From an uncultured SAR116 cluster alpha proteobacterium (GTDB taxonomy: Bacteria; Pseudomonadota; Alphaproteobacteria; Puniceispirillales; Marisalimonadaceae): 64,000 nt of DNA. Below the pieces are notes generated by a model. The model did not search any database. It was not told the DNA's origin and was given only the letters and a program-made list of their open reading frames with translations. Within the stretch, counting starts at the first letter, position 1. The number at the start of each line of letters is the position of its first letter. A program made the position numbers and the translations under genes. Positions 7,660 to 17,190 of the stretch are shown piece after piece. The stretch lies in assembly GCA_902619485.1 (NCBI GenBank), contig CACNEF010000001.1, positions 496,001-560,000 on the forward strand, read 5' to 3'.

Positions 7660-8231
7660 CTTGTATCTTTGCTTAGTATAATATAATTGTAAACTTCTGT
7701 AACAAATCTTGCGCTTGAAGCATGATTTTTTACAAGTGTCATTTCAAGTTCATTAGAAGCAACACCACTAATATAAGCTTTATCGTTAACCACATCTATT
7801 GAAAAATTAATACTATTAATTGATTTATCCGAGATTATTCTTGCTCTTATTTCACCCAATGAAGCAATGTCTCTTGCAATATTTTTTATAGAAGATATAT
7901 CAGTTACTTGAATTTCGTTATTAACTTCTTTAACACCTCTTATATTCCAAGCTAACTTCGTAAATTCAATTTTATCATTTGGACTCTTTAATTTTCCTGT
8001 AAATAAAACTGAACCATTATTAACAAAAACTTTAGTATTTGCTATCAAATCCTTATTATATTTATAAATCAGATTAGATATTTTTGTTTTTATAAGGTTA
8101 TCATTTATTGATGTGCCCAACCCTTTTTCTTTAGATGCAGCTCCTAAAGAAACCATTCCAACAGTACTAACAATTGGAGCACATGACGGCAGAAATAAAA
8201 TAATAATTGATATAAATAATAAATTTCTCAT
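7656..8231 (-). CDS. BON-domain lipoprotein (OsmY/DolP type)
   Basis: This 191-residue protein has a lipoprotein signal peptide ending in LPSC with Cys17 as the predicted lipidation site, followed by two BON repeats (about residues 43-110 and 118-185). The first carries VFVNNGSVLFTGKL and the second ISGVASNE. BON proteins bind phospholipid at the outer membrane; DolP in E. coli supports envelope integrity. It lies between rsmI and gshB as in other proteobacteria. Assignment to the family is firm, while the exact envelope function is inferred. Confidence 0.85.
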   Translation of the reverse strand: MRNLLFISIIILFLPSCAPIVSTVGMVSLGAASKEKGLGTSINDNLIKTKISNLIYKYNKDLIANTKVFVNNGSVLFTGKLKSPNDKIEFTKLAWNIRGVKEVNNEIQVTDISSIKNIARDIASLGEIRARIISDKSINSINFSIDVVNDKAYISGVASNELEMTLVKNHASSARFVTEVYNYIILSKDTR

Positions 8232-8284
8232 GTCTAACCCTTTCTAAATTAAAAAGAATAAATTAAAACTAAAAATTGTCATCG

Positions 8285-9187
8285 TTAAATTTTTCTACAT
8301 CTATCATTTCTTATTTTTATTGCTTCATTATAAACTACTCTACGAGGTAATTTAGTCTCTGTAATTATTTCATTCACGGTGTCACGAAGTGAAAGTTTCT
8401 TAAGTTTGTTTTTTATATTTACACTTAATTTCTCAATATTAAATTTTTTTTTAGTATAACCACCGACTATTAAAATAACTTCACCTTTTAAAGGATTGTT
8501 ATTTTTTTTTCTTTCATCAACAATTTTTATAACGCTATTTAAATCACCAGAAATAATTTCTTCATAGGTTTTCGTTAGTTCTCTTGCGATTGAAATTTTT
8601 CTATTTCCAAAAACCTCTTGCATTACAGCAAGTGTATTAATAATTCTAAGACAAGTATCAAACCAAATCCCTGTCATGTTATATGTTTGACTGGCTAAAA
8701 ATTGTTTTTTTTTTAAATTTTTCTTGGACGACACAAATCCACCAAAATAAAATTGGTTTGTTGGTAGGCCAGATAATATTAAACCACTAATAACTGAAGA
8801 AGGACCTGGTGCGTGAGTTACTCTAATATTATTTAATTGGCACTCTTTGACAAGTTTATAACCAGGATCAGATATTAATGGTGTACCTGCATCACTTACC
8901 ATTCCAATGTTTATTTTTGAAAGGAGTTTTTTAATAATTTCTGGCCTCTTTTTTAAAGCATTATTGTCGTTATACGAAACAAGGTTTTTGCGCTTAATAT
9001 TAAGATGTGAAAGTAACTTTTTTGTTTTTCTGGTATCCTCGCAAATCAAAATTTCTACAGTTTCTAATAGTTTGATTGCCCTTAAGCTTATATCATCAAA
9101 ATTACCTATGGGAGTAGAAATTAAATATAAACACCCATTTATGTTTTTATCATATTGTCTTGGATCTTCTTTACTTACTTTTTGCAA
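8285..9187 (-). CDS. rsmI: 16S rRNA 2'-O-ribose C1402 methyltransferase
   Basis: RsmI methylates the ribose of C1402 in 16S rRNA using S-adenosylmethionine. It has the tetrapyrrole-methylase fold with LYLISTPIGNFDD near the N terminus, CEDTRKTKKLL, SDAGTPLISDPG and APGPSSVISGLILSG. The length of 300 residues is usual, including the C-terminal helical domain. The start is a TTG preceded by AAGGT; no in-frame ATG lies close enough to the conserved first strand. The gene is divergent from the LppC gene. Confidence 0.95.
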   Translation of the reverse strand: MQKVSKEDPRQYDKNINGCLYLISTPIGNFDDISLRAIKLLETVEILICEDTRKTKKLLSHLNIKRKNLVSYNDNNALKKRPEIIKKLLSKINIGMVSDAGTPLISDPGYKLVKECQLNNIRVTHAPGPSSVISGLILSGLPTNQFYFGGFVSSKKNLKKKQFLASQTYNMTGIWFDTCLRIINTLAVMQEVFGNRKISIARELTKTYEEIISGDLNSVIKIVDERKKNNNPLKGEVILIVGGYTKKKFNIEKLSVNIKNKLKKLSLRDTVNEIITETKLPRRVVYNEAIKIRNDRCRKI

Positions 9188-9228
9188 TATATTACCTTAA
9201 AATTTATTATAACAATTAGTGCACTTTC

Positions 9229-10686
9229 ATGTTTTTTAATAATTTTAAACATAATATTATTATAATTCTTTGTACATTATTAATGATAAATGGATGTAAC
9301 GACGATAACAGCAAACTAATAATTGAAAATAATAATAAAGCAGAAAAAACAAAAAAAGTATTAGTTAATACAAACAACTTAAAGAAGAAAGTATTAAGAA
9401 ATAAAATAACTGAAAAAAATAACATTAAACTTAAAGAAGAAAATAATAATATCATTTTTGAATTTAGAAATGAGAGATTGCTTCAAGGTAGAAATATTTC
9501 TAATAATAACAAAGAAAAAAAAAAGAGGCTGGCGTTATCAGCTGTTCAGAAAATGTTTAAAAAAAATTTAAGTTCAAGTGATAATGAAATTAATCTAAAA
9601 AATAATGATAATATCTCTACTTTAGATAGGTATAATTTCGAAAAAAGTAAGGCTATAAATTATCAAAATATTATAGTTTTTCTACCTTTAACAGGAAAGT
9701 ATTCAAACTTTGGAGATAAAATAAGAAAATCACTTGATTTAAGTATATTAAATTTTGGTAACAATAAAATAAAATTAATTTATTTTGATACTGGAAAAGT
9801 TGTTGATTTAGAAATCATAAAAAATTTATTTAATGAGCTTTATCCTAAATTTATTATTGGCCCATTTACAAGAGAAGTGTTATTAAAAATCAAACCATTT
9901 GCAAAGAAATATGATTTACCAATCTTAACGTTTTCAAATGACATAGCAATGGTGGAAGATAATGTATGGTCTTTAGGATTTTCACCAGAAGAACAGGTTC
10001 AAAATGTAATTTCATGTGCCTTAATCGAGGGATATAGTAAATTTGGCATAATAGCTCCAGATAACCTGTATGGGAAAATCATTTCTCGACAAACAATAGA
10101 TTTGATTTCAGTAGATAAAAATAATTATTATAGCTCACTTTTTCTTTCAAATGAAGAATTAAACAATAAAACAAATCTCTACTCAAATTTGAGAAGATTT
10201 TTACAGTATTCTGAAACTAATGAAATGCACACAAAATTTGACGCTATTCTTATCGGAGGAAGAAAAGAGTTTATATTGGAGGTAGCACCTTTGTTAGCTT
10301 TCTTTAATGTAGATTCAAAATTAGTGAGAATTTTGGGCACTGAAACTTTCAATGATGAGGAAATTAAAAATGAACCATCATTAGAAAAATCTTGGTTTCC
10401 AGTTATATCAAGTAAGAATAACGACCAGTTTAAATTTCTTTGGGAGGATATTTGGGGAGGTGCCAATGATTATTTTTCAAATGCAGGTTTTGATGCTGGC
10501 GTAATAGGTATAAACTATGTCAATAATTTGCAAAAAAATCTTAGATATTTAAATAATGTTGAAGGTCCAGTAACAGGATTAATTTTTGATGATAATGGCT
10601 ATGTCAAAAAGCCTGTTCAAGTAATGCAAATAGAGGATTTAGGGAAATTAACTAACATTAAAAAATGCAGCAATACTAATGACTAA
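9229..10686 (+). CDS. LppC-family lipoprotein (penicillin-binding protein activator)
   Basis: A 485-residue lipoprotein with a signal peptide ending in MINGC (Cys23). Residues 24-140 form an Asn/Lys-rich linker, then a periplasmic-binding-protein-like domain starts at IIVFLPLTGKYSNFG. The domain matches the LppC/LpoA family, whose enterobacterial member activates the peptidoglycan synthase PBP1A from the outer membrane. The divergent pairing with rsmI is the usual one. Whether it binds PBP1A here is inferred. Its last 11 bases overlap hemW on the other strand. Confidence 0.83.
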   Translation: MFFNNFKHNIIIILCTLLMINGCNDDNSKLIIENNNKAEKTKKVLVNTNNLKKKVLRNKITEKNNIKLKEENNNIIFEFRNERLLQGRNISNNNKEKKKRLALSAVQKMFKKNLSSSDNEINLKNNDNISTLDRYNFEKSKAINYQNIIVFLPLTGKYSNFGDKIRKSLDLSILNFGNNKIKLIYFDTGKVVDLEIIKNLFNELYPKFIIGPFTREVLLKIKPFAKKYDLPILTFSNDIAMVEDNVWSLGFSPEEQVQNVISCALIEGYSKFGIIAPDNLYGKIISRQTIDLISVDKNNYYSSLFLSNEELNNKTNLYSNLRRFLQYSETNEMHTKFDAILIGGRKEFILEVAPLLAFFNVDSKLVRILGTETFNDEEIKNEPSLEKSWFPVISSKNNDQFKFLWEDIWGGANDYFSNAGFDAGVIGINYVNNLQKNLRYLNNVEGPVTGLIFDDNGYVKKPVQVMQIEDLGKLTNIKKCSNTND

Positions 10687-11869
10687 TTAAATAATCTAAT
10701 ATACTATTTAGTTTTATCATATGATTTTTATTTACTTTTAAGATATCGTCCTTAAATGAGACTATATTTTGTTTTTGTAATTCTTTAAGAGACCTAAAAT
10801 TTATAATAGACAAGTTATTAATTTTAGAAATTTCTAAACCTTCATATAGTCTTAATCCCATTGTGAGCGTATCAATGTCAGAAACGTAAGTGTTTAATTT
10901 AGTAATTTTCTCAAATTTTGGTTGCAACAAATTTTTAGATAACCAAGTTTTGGGATTTTTATAATTTTGATATTCAACTCTATATTTATTTTTGTTTAAA
11001 GACCACAACCTACCATATGCACCCGGTCCTACGCCAATCCAATTTTCAGATTTCCAATAATTTAAATTATGTTTACACTTAAAACCAATTTTTGCATAGT
11101 TTGAAATTTCATATTTGACAAATCTAAAATCACTGAGCACTTTGTTAGAGATATTATAAAATTCAGCAGCTTTGTTATCATCTATTAATTTAATAATACC
11201 ATTTTTGTGATCTTTGAAAAACTTTGTCCCCTCTTCAATTGTTAATTGATACAAAGATAGATGTTGTAAATTATAAGTACTAAGAAAACTTTCTAACTCA
11301 TTTGCCCAATCATGTATCTTTTGACCATAAAAAGCATATATCAAATCAATAGAAATATTTTCAAATATTTCGGATGCATCATTTAATGCAATTTTAATAT
11401 CTTTAATATTGTGTAATCTTCCTAAAAACTTTAAATGATTGTTATTTAGAGACTGCGCACCAATCGATAACCTATTTATTCCCATTTGTTTAAATTTAAT
11501 AAATTTTTTGCTCTCATACGAACTTGGATTAGCCTCAAGTGTTATCTCAATATCCTTTTCAAAACCGAATATTTCTTTGGATAGATCTATAATACTTTCT
11601 ACTATTTTTAATGGCATTAATGAAGGAGTACCGCCACCGAAAAAAATTGTATCCAAATGTTTTAAATTTATATTATTTTCAATTAATTCTTCTTTCATAG
11701 CTAATAATTGATTTTTATATGATTGGATCCAATCGTTCACATTAATTTTTTCGTTTACATGAGAATTAAAATCACAATAGGGACATTTTGACTCACAATA
11801 AGGCCAGTGGACATAAAGACTTAACAAGTTTTGATTATATTTATTCAATTTTCTAAACTGGGAAAACAC
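10676..11869 (-). CDS. hemW: Radical SAM heme chaperone HemW
   Basis: The radical-SAM cluster motif CESKCPYCDF near residues 26-35 is followed by Phe, not by Cys. That distinguishes HemW, a heme-trafficking protein, from the coproporphyrinogen dehydrogenase HemN. FFGGGTPSLM, RLSIGAQSLNN and the C-terminal HemN-C domain (TLTMGLRLYEGLE) follow in order. The 397 residues are normal. The 5' end overlaps rdgB by 25 bases, so the two genes are co-transcribed. Older annotations call such genes coproporphyrinogen III oxidase. Confidence 0.93.
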   Translation of the reverse strand: MFSQFRKLNKYNQNLLSLYVHWPYCESKCPYCDFNSHVNEKINVNDWIQSYKNQLLAMKEELIENNINLKHLDTIFFGGGTPSLMPLKIVESIIDLSKEIFGFEKDIEITLEANPSSYESKKFIKFKQMGINRLSIGAQSLNNNHLKFLGRLHNIKDIKIALNDASEIFENISIDLIYAFYGQKIHDWANELESFLSTYNLQHLSLYQLTIEEGTKFFKDHKNGIIKLIDDNKAAEFYNISNKVLSDFRFVKYEISNYAKIGFKCKHNLNYWKSENWIGVGPGAYGRLWSLNKNKYRVEYQNYKNPKTWLSKNLLQPKFEKITKLNTYVSDIDTLTMGLRLYEGLEISKINNLSIINFRSLKELQKQNIVSFKDDILKVNKNHMIKLNSILDYLISH

Positions 11870-12462
11870 AAACTTTTTAACTTTTTAAATGCTAAAGCTC
11901 TATGACTTATACTATGTTTAAATTCTGGATCCATTTCACCAAATGTTTCATCATAACCTAGTGGTTTAAAGATTGGATCATAACCGAATCCAAAATTACC
12001 TTTAGGTGGCCATGAAAATTTACCATCAATTTTTCCAGACACTGTTATATTATTCCCATTAGGCCAACTAAGTGACAAAGCACATACAAAGAAGCATTTA
12101 TAATTAGGATTTTCTACTTTATTTATAGCATTGTTGATTTTAGACATTGCAAGATTAAAATTTTTTTCTTTTCCTGCCCATCTAGCAGAATAAATACCTG
12201 GTTCATTGTTTAGATCACAAAAGCAAATTCCACTATCATCTGATAAACTTGGAATTCCTGTTTTTTTACACACATAAGATGATTTAATTAAAGCGTTTTT
12301 TTCAAACGTATTACCATCTTCAATTGGTTCTTTTAAATTGAAATTATTTGCTGATAAAACCTCAATTTGTAGAGGTTTTAGCATAATTTTAATTTCTTCA
12401 ACCTTGCCTTCATTATGACTAGCAATTACTAATTTATTATCGTCAAATATATTTTTTTTCAT
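11845..12462 (-). CDS. rdgB: Non-canonical purine NTP pyrophosphatase (XTP/dITP)
   Basis: RdgB removes ITP, dITP and XTP from the nucleotide pool. The Ham1 signature is complete: VIASHNEGKVEEI at the N terminus, LSDDSGICF in the middle with the metal-binding Asp pair, and the GFGYDPIF and HRALAF segments at the C-terminal end. The length of 205 residues is usual. It sits between rph and hemW, as in many alphaproteobacteria, five bases from rph. Confidence 0.96.
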   Translation of the reverse strand: MKKNIFDDNKLVIASHNEGKVEEIKIMLKPLQIEVLSANNFNLKEPIEDGNTFEKNALIKSSYVCKKTGIPSLSDDSGICFCDLNNEPGIYSARWAGKEKNFNLAMSKINNAINKVENPNYKCFFVCALSLSWPNGNNITVSGKIDGKFSWPPKGNFGFGYDPIFKPLGYDETFGEMDPEFKHSISHRALAFKKLKSLCFPSLEN

Positions 12463-12467
12463 AAAAT

Positions 12468-13199
12468 TTAATTTAAACCTAGAGCTTCCTTTTGAATTTT
12501 AAATATATTCCTTGTACCTATTTCTGCCAGATTTAAAAGTTTTTGAAATTGTTCTTTATTGAATGGTTTTTCCTCAGCTGTTGTCTGTATCTCAACAATT
12601 CTATTATTTAAAGTCATAACAAAATTTCCATCAGTTTCTGCACTTGAATCTTCCTCATAGTCCAAATCAATTAATTCTTGATTTTCACAAATACCGCAGG
12701 ATATAGCTGCAACTTGGTCAATTATTGGATTTTCTGATAATTTTCCTGACTTGAGTAAAAAGTTAATCGCTTGATAAAGTGCTACCCATGCCCCGGTTAT
12801 AGATGCAGTTCTTGTACCTCCGTCGGCTTGTATTACATCACAGTCTACTTTGATCTGAAATTCAGCCAATTTTCCTAAATCAACAACTGATCTCAGGGAT
12901 CTTCCAATTAGTCTTTGAATTTCTTGAGTTCGCCCTGAAGGTTTTCCTTTAGTTACCTCTCTATCCATTCTAGAATGAGTAGATCTTGGGAGCATTCCAT
13001 ATTCTGCAGTAATCCATCCTTTACCAGAATTTCTTATCCATAGTGGTAACTTACTTTCAACTGAAGCAGTGCACAAAACATGAGTATTTCCAAATTTTGC
13101 AAAGCATGATCCCTCAGCATAAGGAGAAAAATTTGCTTTAAGTGATATATTTCTTAATTCGTCGAAATTTCTATTTGAGGGTCGTTTAAACATCAGCAT
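12468..13199 (-). CDS. rph: Ribonuclease PH
   Basis: RNase PH is a phosphorolytic exonuclease that trims tRNA 3' ends and helps degrade structured RNA. Family segments are in order: [53 protein letters not shown] with phosphate- and metal-binding residues, and DGNFVMT. The length of 243 residues is complete. Two ATG codons (13199 and 13193) are both possible starts, and neither has a clear ribosome-binding site. It is divergent from grpE; hrcA, commonly found here, is missing. Confidence 0.96.
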   Translation of the reverse strand: MLMFKRPSNRNFDELRNISLKANFSPYAEGSCFAKFGNTHVLCTASVESKLPLWIRNSGKGWITAEYGMLPRSTHSRMDREVTKGKPSGRTQEIQRLIGRSLRSVVDLGKLAEFQIKVDCDVIQADGGTRTASITGAWVALYQAINFLLKSGKLSENPIIDQVAAISCGICENQELIDLDYEEDSSAETDGNFVMTLNNRIVEIQTTAEEKPFNKEQFQKLLNLAEIGTRNIFKIQKEALGLN

Positions 13200-13334
13200 T
13201 TATAATTAATTAAATTTATTCATAGTTTGTAAAATTATACAAATTTGTTTTTAGTTTTATAATTTTTTAACTCTTGTAAATCAACCTAATATTTATTATG
13301 TGATAACTAATTATTAAATATTTGGAGTCTGAAA

Positions 13335-13985
13335 TTGTCTAAAAATAAGGTGACATCAAAAACAGATAATAAAGATGAAAATTCTTTGGAAGAAAACACT
13401 AACATTGACCAAGATACAAATACTGGCGAAGTTAATGTAGATAAAAATGGAGATGAAGATATTTCAATTGAACAAACGGTTGAAAATCAGAACAAAGAAA
13501 TTAAAGAACTTAAAGATCAACTCTTAAGAAGTTTAGCTGAAAGTGAAAACTTAAGAAAAAGAACAATTAAGGAGATTGCTGATGCTAAAAAATATAGTCA
13601 CATTTATTTTATACGAGACTTAGTTTCATCAGTTGATAATCTTCAAAGAGCACTAGAGGCAGTTCCAGATGATAAATCACAACTCTCTGAGCCAATAAAA
13701 AACTTAGTTATTGGTTTAGAAATTGTTGAAAAGGAAATATTAAACACATTTGAAAAACATAGTTTAAAACAAATTAATCCACTAGGAGAGAAGTTTGATT
13801 ACAACCGTCACCAAGCAATGTTTGAAGTTCCAACAAATGAACAGGAACCAGGATATGTGGTTGAAGTTTCACAAAAAGGATATCTTTTACATGATAGACT
13901 AGTTAGACCAGCAATGGTAGGAATATCAAAAAAATCTGAAGAAGAAACTACTGAACAAAATAATAAAGAAAATGAACAGAAATAA
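13335..13985 (+). CDS. grpE: Nucleotide exchange factor GrpE
   Basis: GrpE releases ADP from DnaK in the Hsp70 cycle. An acidic disordered N terminus (residues 1-45) is followed by a long coiled coil (QNKEIKELKDQLLRSLAESENLRKR) and the beta domain with HQAMFEVPT and HDRLVRPAMVGIS. The start is the TTG at 13335, with GGAG seven bases upstream and no ATG nearby. The length of 216 residues is normal. A CTTGTAAAT upstream resembles the -35 part of the dnaK heat-shock promoter, but its -10 is weak. Confidence 0.95.
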   Translation: MSKNKVTSKTDNKDENSLEENTNIDQDTNTGEVNVDKNGDEDISIEQTVENQNKEIKELKDQLLRSLAESENLRKRTIKEIADAKKYSHIYFIRDLVSSVDNLQRALEAVPDDKSQLSEPIKNLVIGLEIVEKEILNTFEKHSLKQINPLGEKFDYNRHQAMFEVPTNEQEPGYVVEVSQKGYLLHDRLVRPAMVGISKKSEEETTEQNNKENEQK

Positions 13986-13999
13986 TTTTTATTTATAAT

Positions 14000-14027
14000 C
14001 TTGTAAATTCAACAACTTAACCCATAT
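14000..14027 (+). promoter_or_regulatory. RpoH-type heat-shock promoter of dnaK
   Basis: CTTG and CCCATAT are separated by 17 bases, a close match to the sigma-32 consensus, and lie about 65 bases before the dnaK ATG. No CIRCE operator (TTAGCACTC inverted repeat) is present, so control is likely by RpoH and not HrcA. Confidence 0.65.
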
Positions 14028-14091
14028 AAAAAAATTATATTATTTAAATTATTAATTCTCAGGAATTATTCTGAATTTAGGGAGCGCATTT

Positions 14092-16011
14092 ATGGCAAAA
14101 GTTATAGGTATCGATTTAGGTACAACGAATTCATGTGTATCTGTGATGGATGGTAAATCACCTAAAATTATTGAAAATAGTGAAGGTGCCAGAACAACAC
14201 CATCTATGGTAGGTATTACAGATGACGAACGATTAGTTGGACAGCCTGCTAAAAGACAAGCAGTAACAAATCCTGAAAACACTTTATTTGCTATAAAAAG
14301 ATTAATAGGGCGAAGACATGATGATGAATATTCTAAAAAATTTTCTGAATTAGTTCCATATAAAATCATATCTGCCAAAAATGGGGATGCATGGGTTCAA
14401 GCTAATGGACAAGACTATGCACCCTCTGAGGTATCTAGCTTTATTTTGCGAAAACTTAAGGAAGATGCCGAAGCGTTTCTTGGAGAAAAAGTTGAAAAAG
14501 CTGTAATTACAGTGCCTGCTTACTTCAATGATGCACAAAGACAAGCAACAAAAGATGCTGGAAAAATTGCTGGATTAGAGGTCCTCAGGATTATAAATGA
14601 ACCAACTGCTGCTGCTTTAGCTTATGGTCTTGACAAAAAAGAAAGTGGTACAATTGCAGTTTACGATTTAGGCGGTGGAACATTTGATGTGTCAATCCTA
14701 GAAGTTGGAGATGGCGTTTTTGAAGTAAAATCAACAAATGGTGACACATTTCTAGGCGGAGAAGACTTTGATCAAAGAATAATAGATTACATAGCTGAAC
14801 AATTCAAAAAAGAAAATGGAATTGACTTAAGAACTGATAAATTAGCTCTTCAAAGAATGAAAGAAGCTGCCGAAAAAGCTAAAATAGAACTTTCTAGTGC
14901 AGCTCAAACCGATATCAATCTACCTTTTGTAACAGCTGATGCGAGTGGGCCAAAACATCTTAATGTAAAATTAACAAGATCACAATTTGAAAGTATTGTA
15001 GATGATCTCATTACTAAAAGCATTGAACCATGCAAAGCTGCCTTGAAGGATGCCGGAGTTAATGCTAGTGATATTGACGAGGTCATTCTTGTAGGTGGAA
15101 TGACTAGAATGCCAAAAATAGTTGAAGCTGTAACCTCATTTTTTAAGACAGAACCTCATAGAGGTGTAAACCCTGATGAAGTTGTTGCTTCAGGTGCAGC
15201 AATACAAGGTGGGGTTTTAATGGGTGACGTCAAAGACGTCCTTCTATTGGATGTTACTCCGCTATCACTAGGAATTGAGACATTGGGTGGTGTGTTTACA
15301 AGATTAATTGACAGAAACACAACCATTCCTTCAAAAAAATCTCAGATTTTTTCAACTGCTGAGGATAATCAATCAGCTGTCACAATTAGAGTTTCTCAGG
15401 GTGAAAGGGAGATGGCCTCAGACAATAAATCTCTAGGCGAATTTAATTTGGAGGGTATTGCACCTGCTCCAAGGGGAGTACCCCAAATTGAAGTCACATT
15501 TGATATTGATGCAAATGGTATTGTTAATGTAAGTGCTCAAGACAAAGCTACTGGAAAAGCTCATAACATTACTATACAAGCATCTGGTGGGCTTGATGAC
15601 AATGAAATTGACAGAATGGTAAAAGAAGCCGAGGATAATGCTGAAGCGGACAAAGAAAAAAGAGAAGCCATCGATGCTAGAAATCAAGCTGAGTCAATGA
15701 TACATGGAGCTGAAAAATCACTATCCGATCTAGGTGACAAGGCTGAGGCTAATACAAAGAAAGAGGTAGAAGATGCTGTCGCTGAACTCAAAACAGCTTT
15801 GGAAGGTGAGGATATTTCAATAATAAAAGAAAAAACATCGTCTTTATCAGCAGTTATGATGAAGATGGGAGAAGCAGCTTACAAAGCAAATGAAGCAAAC
15901 AATGCTGAGAGTGCAGACAATGCAAATGATACTGCTGAAAGTAAAGAAGATGTTGTGGATGCTGATTTTGAAGAAGTCAAAGATAATGAAGAAAAGAAAG
16001 ATGCTTCGTAA
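14092..16011 (+). CDS. dnaK: Molecular chaperone DnaK (Hsp70)
   Basis: DnaK is the ATP-dependent Hsp70 chaperone. The N-terminal ATPase domain carries [25 protein letters not shown] and [12 protein letters not shown]; the substrate-binding domain begins near residue 390 ([13 protein letters not shown]), and the protein ends in an acidic tail with [10 protein letters not shown]. The length of 639 residues is normal. AGGGAG stands at a good distance from the ATG. With grpE before and dnaJ 31 bases after, the complete Hsp70 system is encoded together. Confidence 0.99.
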   Translation: MAKVIGIDLGTTNSCVSVMDGKSPKIIENSEGARTTPSMVGITDDERLVGQPAKRQAVTNPENTLFAIKRLIGRRHDDEYSKKFSELVPYKIISAKNGDAWVQANGQDYAPSEVSSFILRKLKEDAEAFLGEKVEKAVITVPAYFNDAQRQATKDAGKIAGLEVLRIINEPTAAALAYGLDKKESGTIAVYDLGGGTFDVSILEVGDGVFEVKSTNGDTFLGGEDFDQRIIDYIAEQFKKENGIDLRTDKLALQRMKEAAEKAKIELSSAAQTDINLPFVTADASGPKHLNVKLTRSQFESIVDDLITKSIEPCKAALKDAGVNASDIDEVILVGGMTRMPKIVEAVTSFFKTEPHRGVNPDEVVASGAAIQGGVLMGDVKDVLLLDVTPLSLGIETLGGVFTRLIDRNTTIPSKKSQIFSTAEDNQSAVTIRVSQGEREMASDNKSLGEFNLEGIAPAPRGVPQIEVTFDIDANGIVNVSAQDKATGKAHNITIQASGGLDDNEIDRMVKEAEDNAEADKEKREAIDARNQAESMIHGAEKSLSDLGDKAEANTKKEVEDAVAELKTALEGEDISIIKEKTSSLSAVMMKMGEAAYKANEANNAESADNANDTAESKEDVVDADFEEVKDNEEKKDAS

Positions 16012-16042
16012 ATAGACTAAAGATAAACTTAAGGCATAATTT

Positions 16043-17143
16043 ATGGCACGTGATTACTACGAGATTCTTGGTTTATCTAAATCTGCTTCGGATAGTGAAA
16101 TAAAATCTTCTTATCGTAAATTAGCTATGAAGTATCACCCCGATAGAAATCCTGGTGATAAAAAAGCAGAAGAAAAATTCAAAGAAATATCAGAATCTTA
16201 TGAGATTTTAAAAGATCCCCAAAAAAAAGCTGCCTACGATCAGTTTGGGCATGCCGCATTCTCACAAGGTAGTGGCGGTGGTCCGGGTGGAGGATTTTCT
16301 GGTTTTGGAACTGGCGGTTTTTCAGATATTTTTGAAGATATGTTTGGTATGGGAAGTGATTCAAGAAGAAGAGCTGCTTCTGCTGGGTCAGATTTAAGAT
16401 ATGATTTATCTATTTCTCTTGAACAAGCTTTTTCCGGGGACCAAGTCGAAATTTCCCTAACAGTACCTGGAAAATGTGAATCATGTAACGGAACCGGAGC
16501 CAATAAAGGTTCACAACCAAAGCAGTGTGGTCAATGTGGCGGATATGGAAAAGTAAGAGCTCAACAAGGATTTTTTACGATAGAAAGGACTTGTGCTTCT
16601 TGCTCTGGTGCTGGAGAAATTATTGGTGATCCTTGTAGATCTTGTAAAGGTCAGGGACGAGTTAATAAAAATAAAAAGTTATCAGTGAATGTCCCTGCTG
16701 GTGTAGATAACGGAACGCGCATTCGTCTTTCTGGTGAAGGAGAAGCTGGTCCTAGAGGTTCATCAGCTGGCGATTTGTACATCTTTATTGATATAAAAGA
16801 TCACTCTCTTTTTCAAAGAGATGGAAAAGATACTTTTATCGAGGTGCCGGTAAACTTTATTGATGCTGTTTTAGGAAATTCCATTCAAGTTCCATGTATT
16901 GATGGGTCGAAGGCTAAAATGAATTTAAGTGCTGGAACACAAAGTGGTACTCGTTTAAGAATGAAGGGAAAAGGTATGCCTGGATTACGGGGTGGAACTA
17001 GAGGCGATCAATATGTACAAATAAATGTTGAAACCCCAATTGGAATCTCAAGAAAGCAGGAAGAGTTATTTAATCAAATTAAAGATTTAGGATTAGAGAA
17101 AATCAGCCCTAAGACAAGTAGGTTTAAAAAATTAATTCAGTAA
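16043..17143 (+). CDS. dnaJ: Chaperone DnaJ (Hsp40)
   Basis: DnaJ delivers substrates to DnaK and stimulates its ATPase. The J domain has the HPD triplet in YHPDRNPGD near residue 33, then a Gly/Phe linker (residues 77-105). Four zinc-binding CxxCxGxG repeats follow, beginning CESCNGTG, CGQCGGYG, CASCSGAG and CRSCKGQG (about residues 145-200), and then the C-terminal substrate-binding domains. At 366 residues it is a complete type I DnaJ, probably transcribed with dnaK. Confidence 0.98.
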   Translation: MARDYYEILGLSKSASDSEIKSSYRKLAMKYHPDRNPGDKKAEEKFKEISESYEILKDPQKKAAYDQFGHAAFSQGSGGGPGGGFSGFGTGGFSDIFEDMFGMGSDSRRRAASAGSDLRYDLSISLEQAFSGDQVEISLTVPGKCESCNGTGANKGSQPKQCGQCGGYGKVRAQQGFFTIERTCASCSGAGEIIGDPCRSCKGQGRVNKNKKLSVNVPAGVDNGTRIRLSGEGEAGPRGSSAGDLYIFIDIKDHSLFQRDGKDTFIEVPVNFIDAVLGNSIQVPCIDGSKAKMNLSAGTQSGTRLRMKGKGMPGLRGGTRGDQYVQINVETPIGISRKQEELFNQIKDLGLEKISPKTSRFKKLIQ

Positions 17144-17190
17144 TTTAAAATTTGTGTATATTAAAATACTGAAAAAAAAAAGAGATTAAT

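Noticed and set aside
13200-14091. Possible CIRCE operator for HrcA near grpE or dnaK
   Set aside because: Neither upstream spacer contains TTAGCACTC or its reverse complement GAGTGCTAA.
14052-14378. 108-residue minus-strand ORF within dnaK
   Set aside because: It lies opposite the conserved DnaK ATPase domain and has no independent start signal or family resemblance.
17144-17190. Lysine riboswitch before dapB
   Set aside because: The spacer is only 47 bases of A/T sequence, far too short for the known aptamer.
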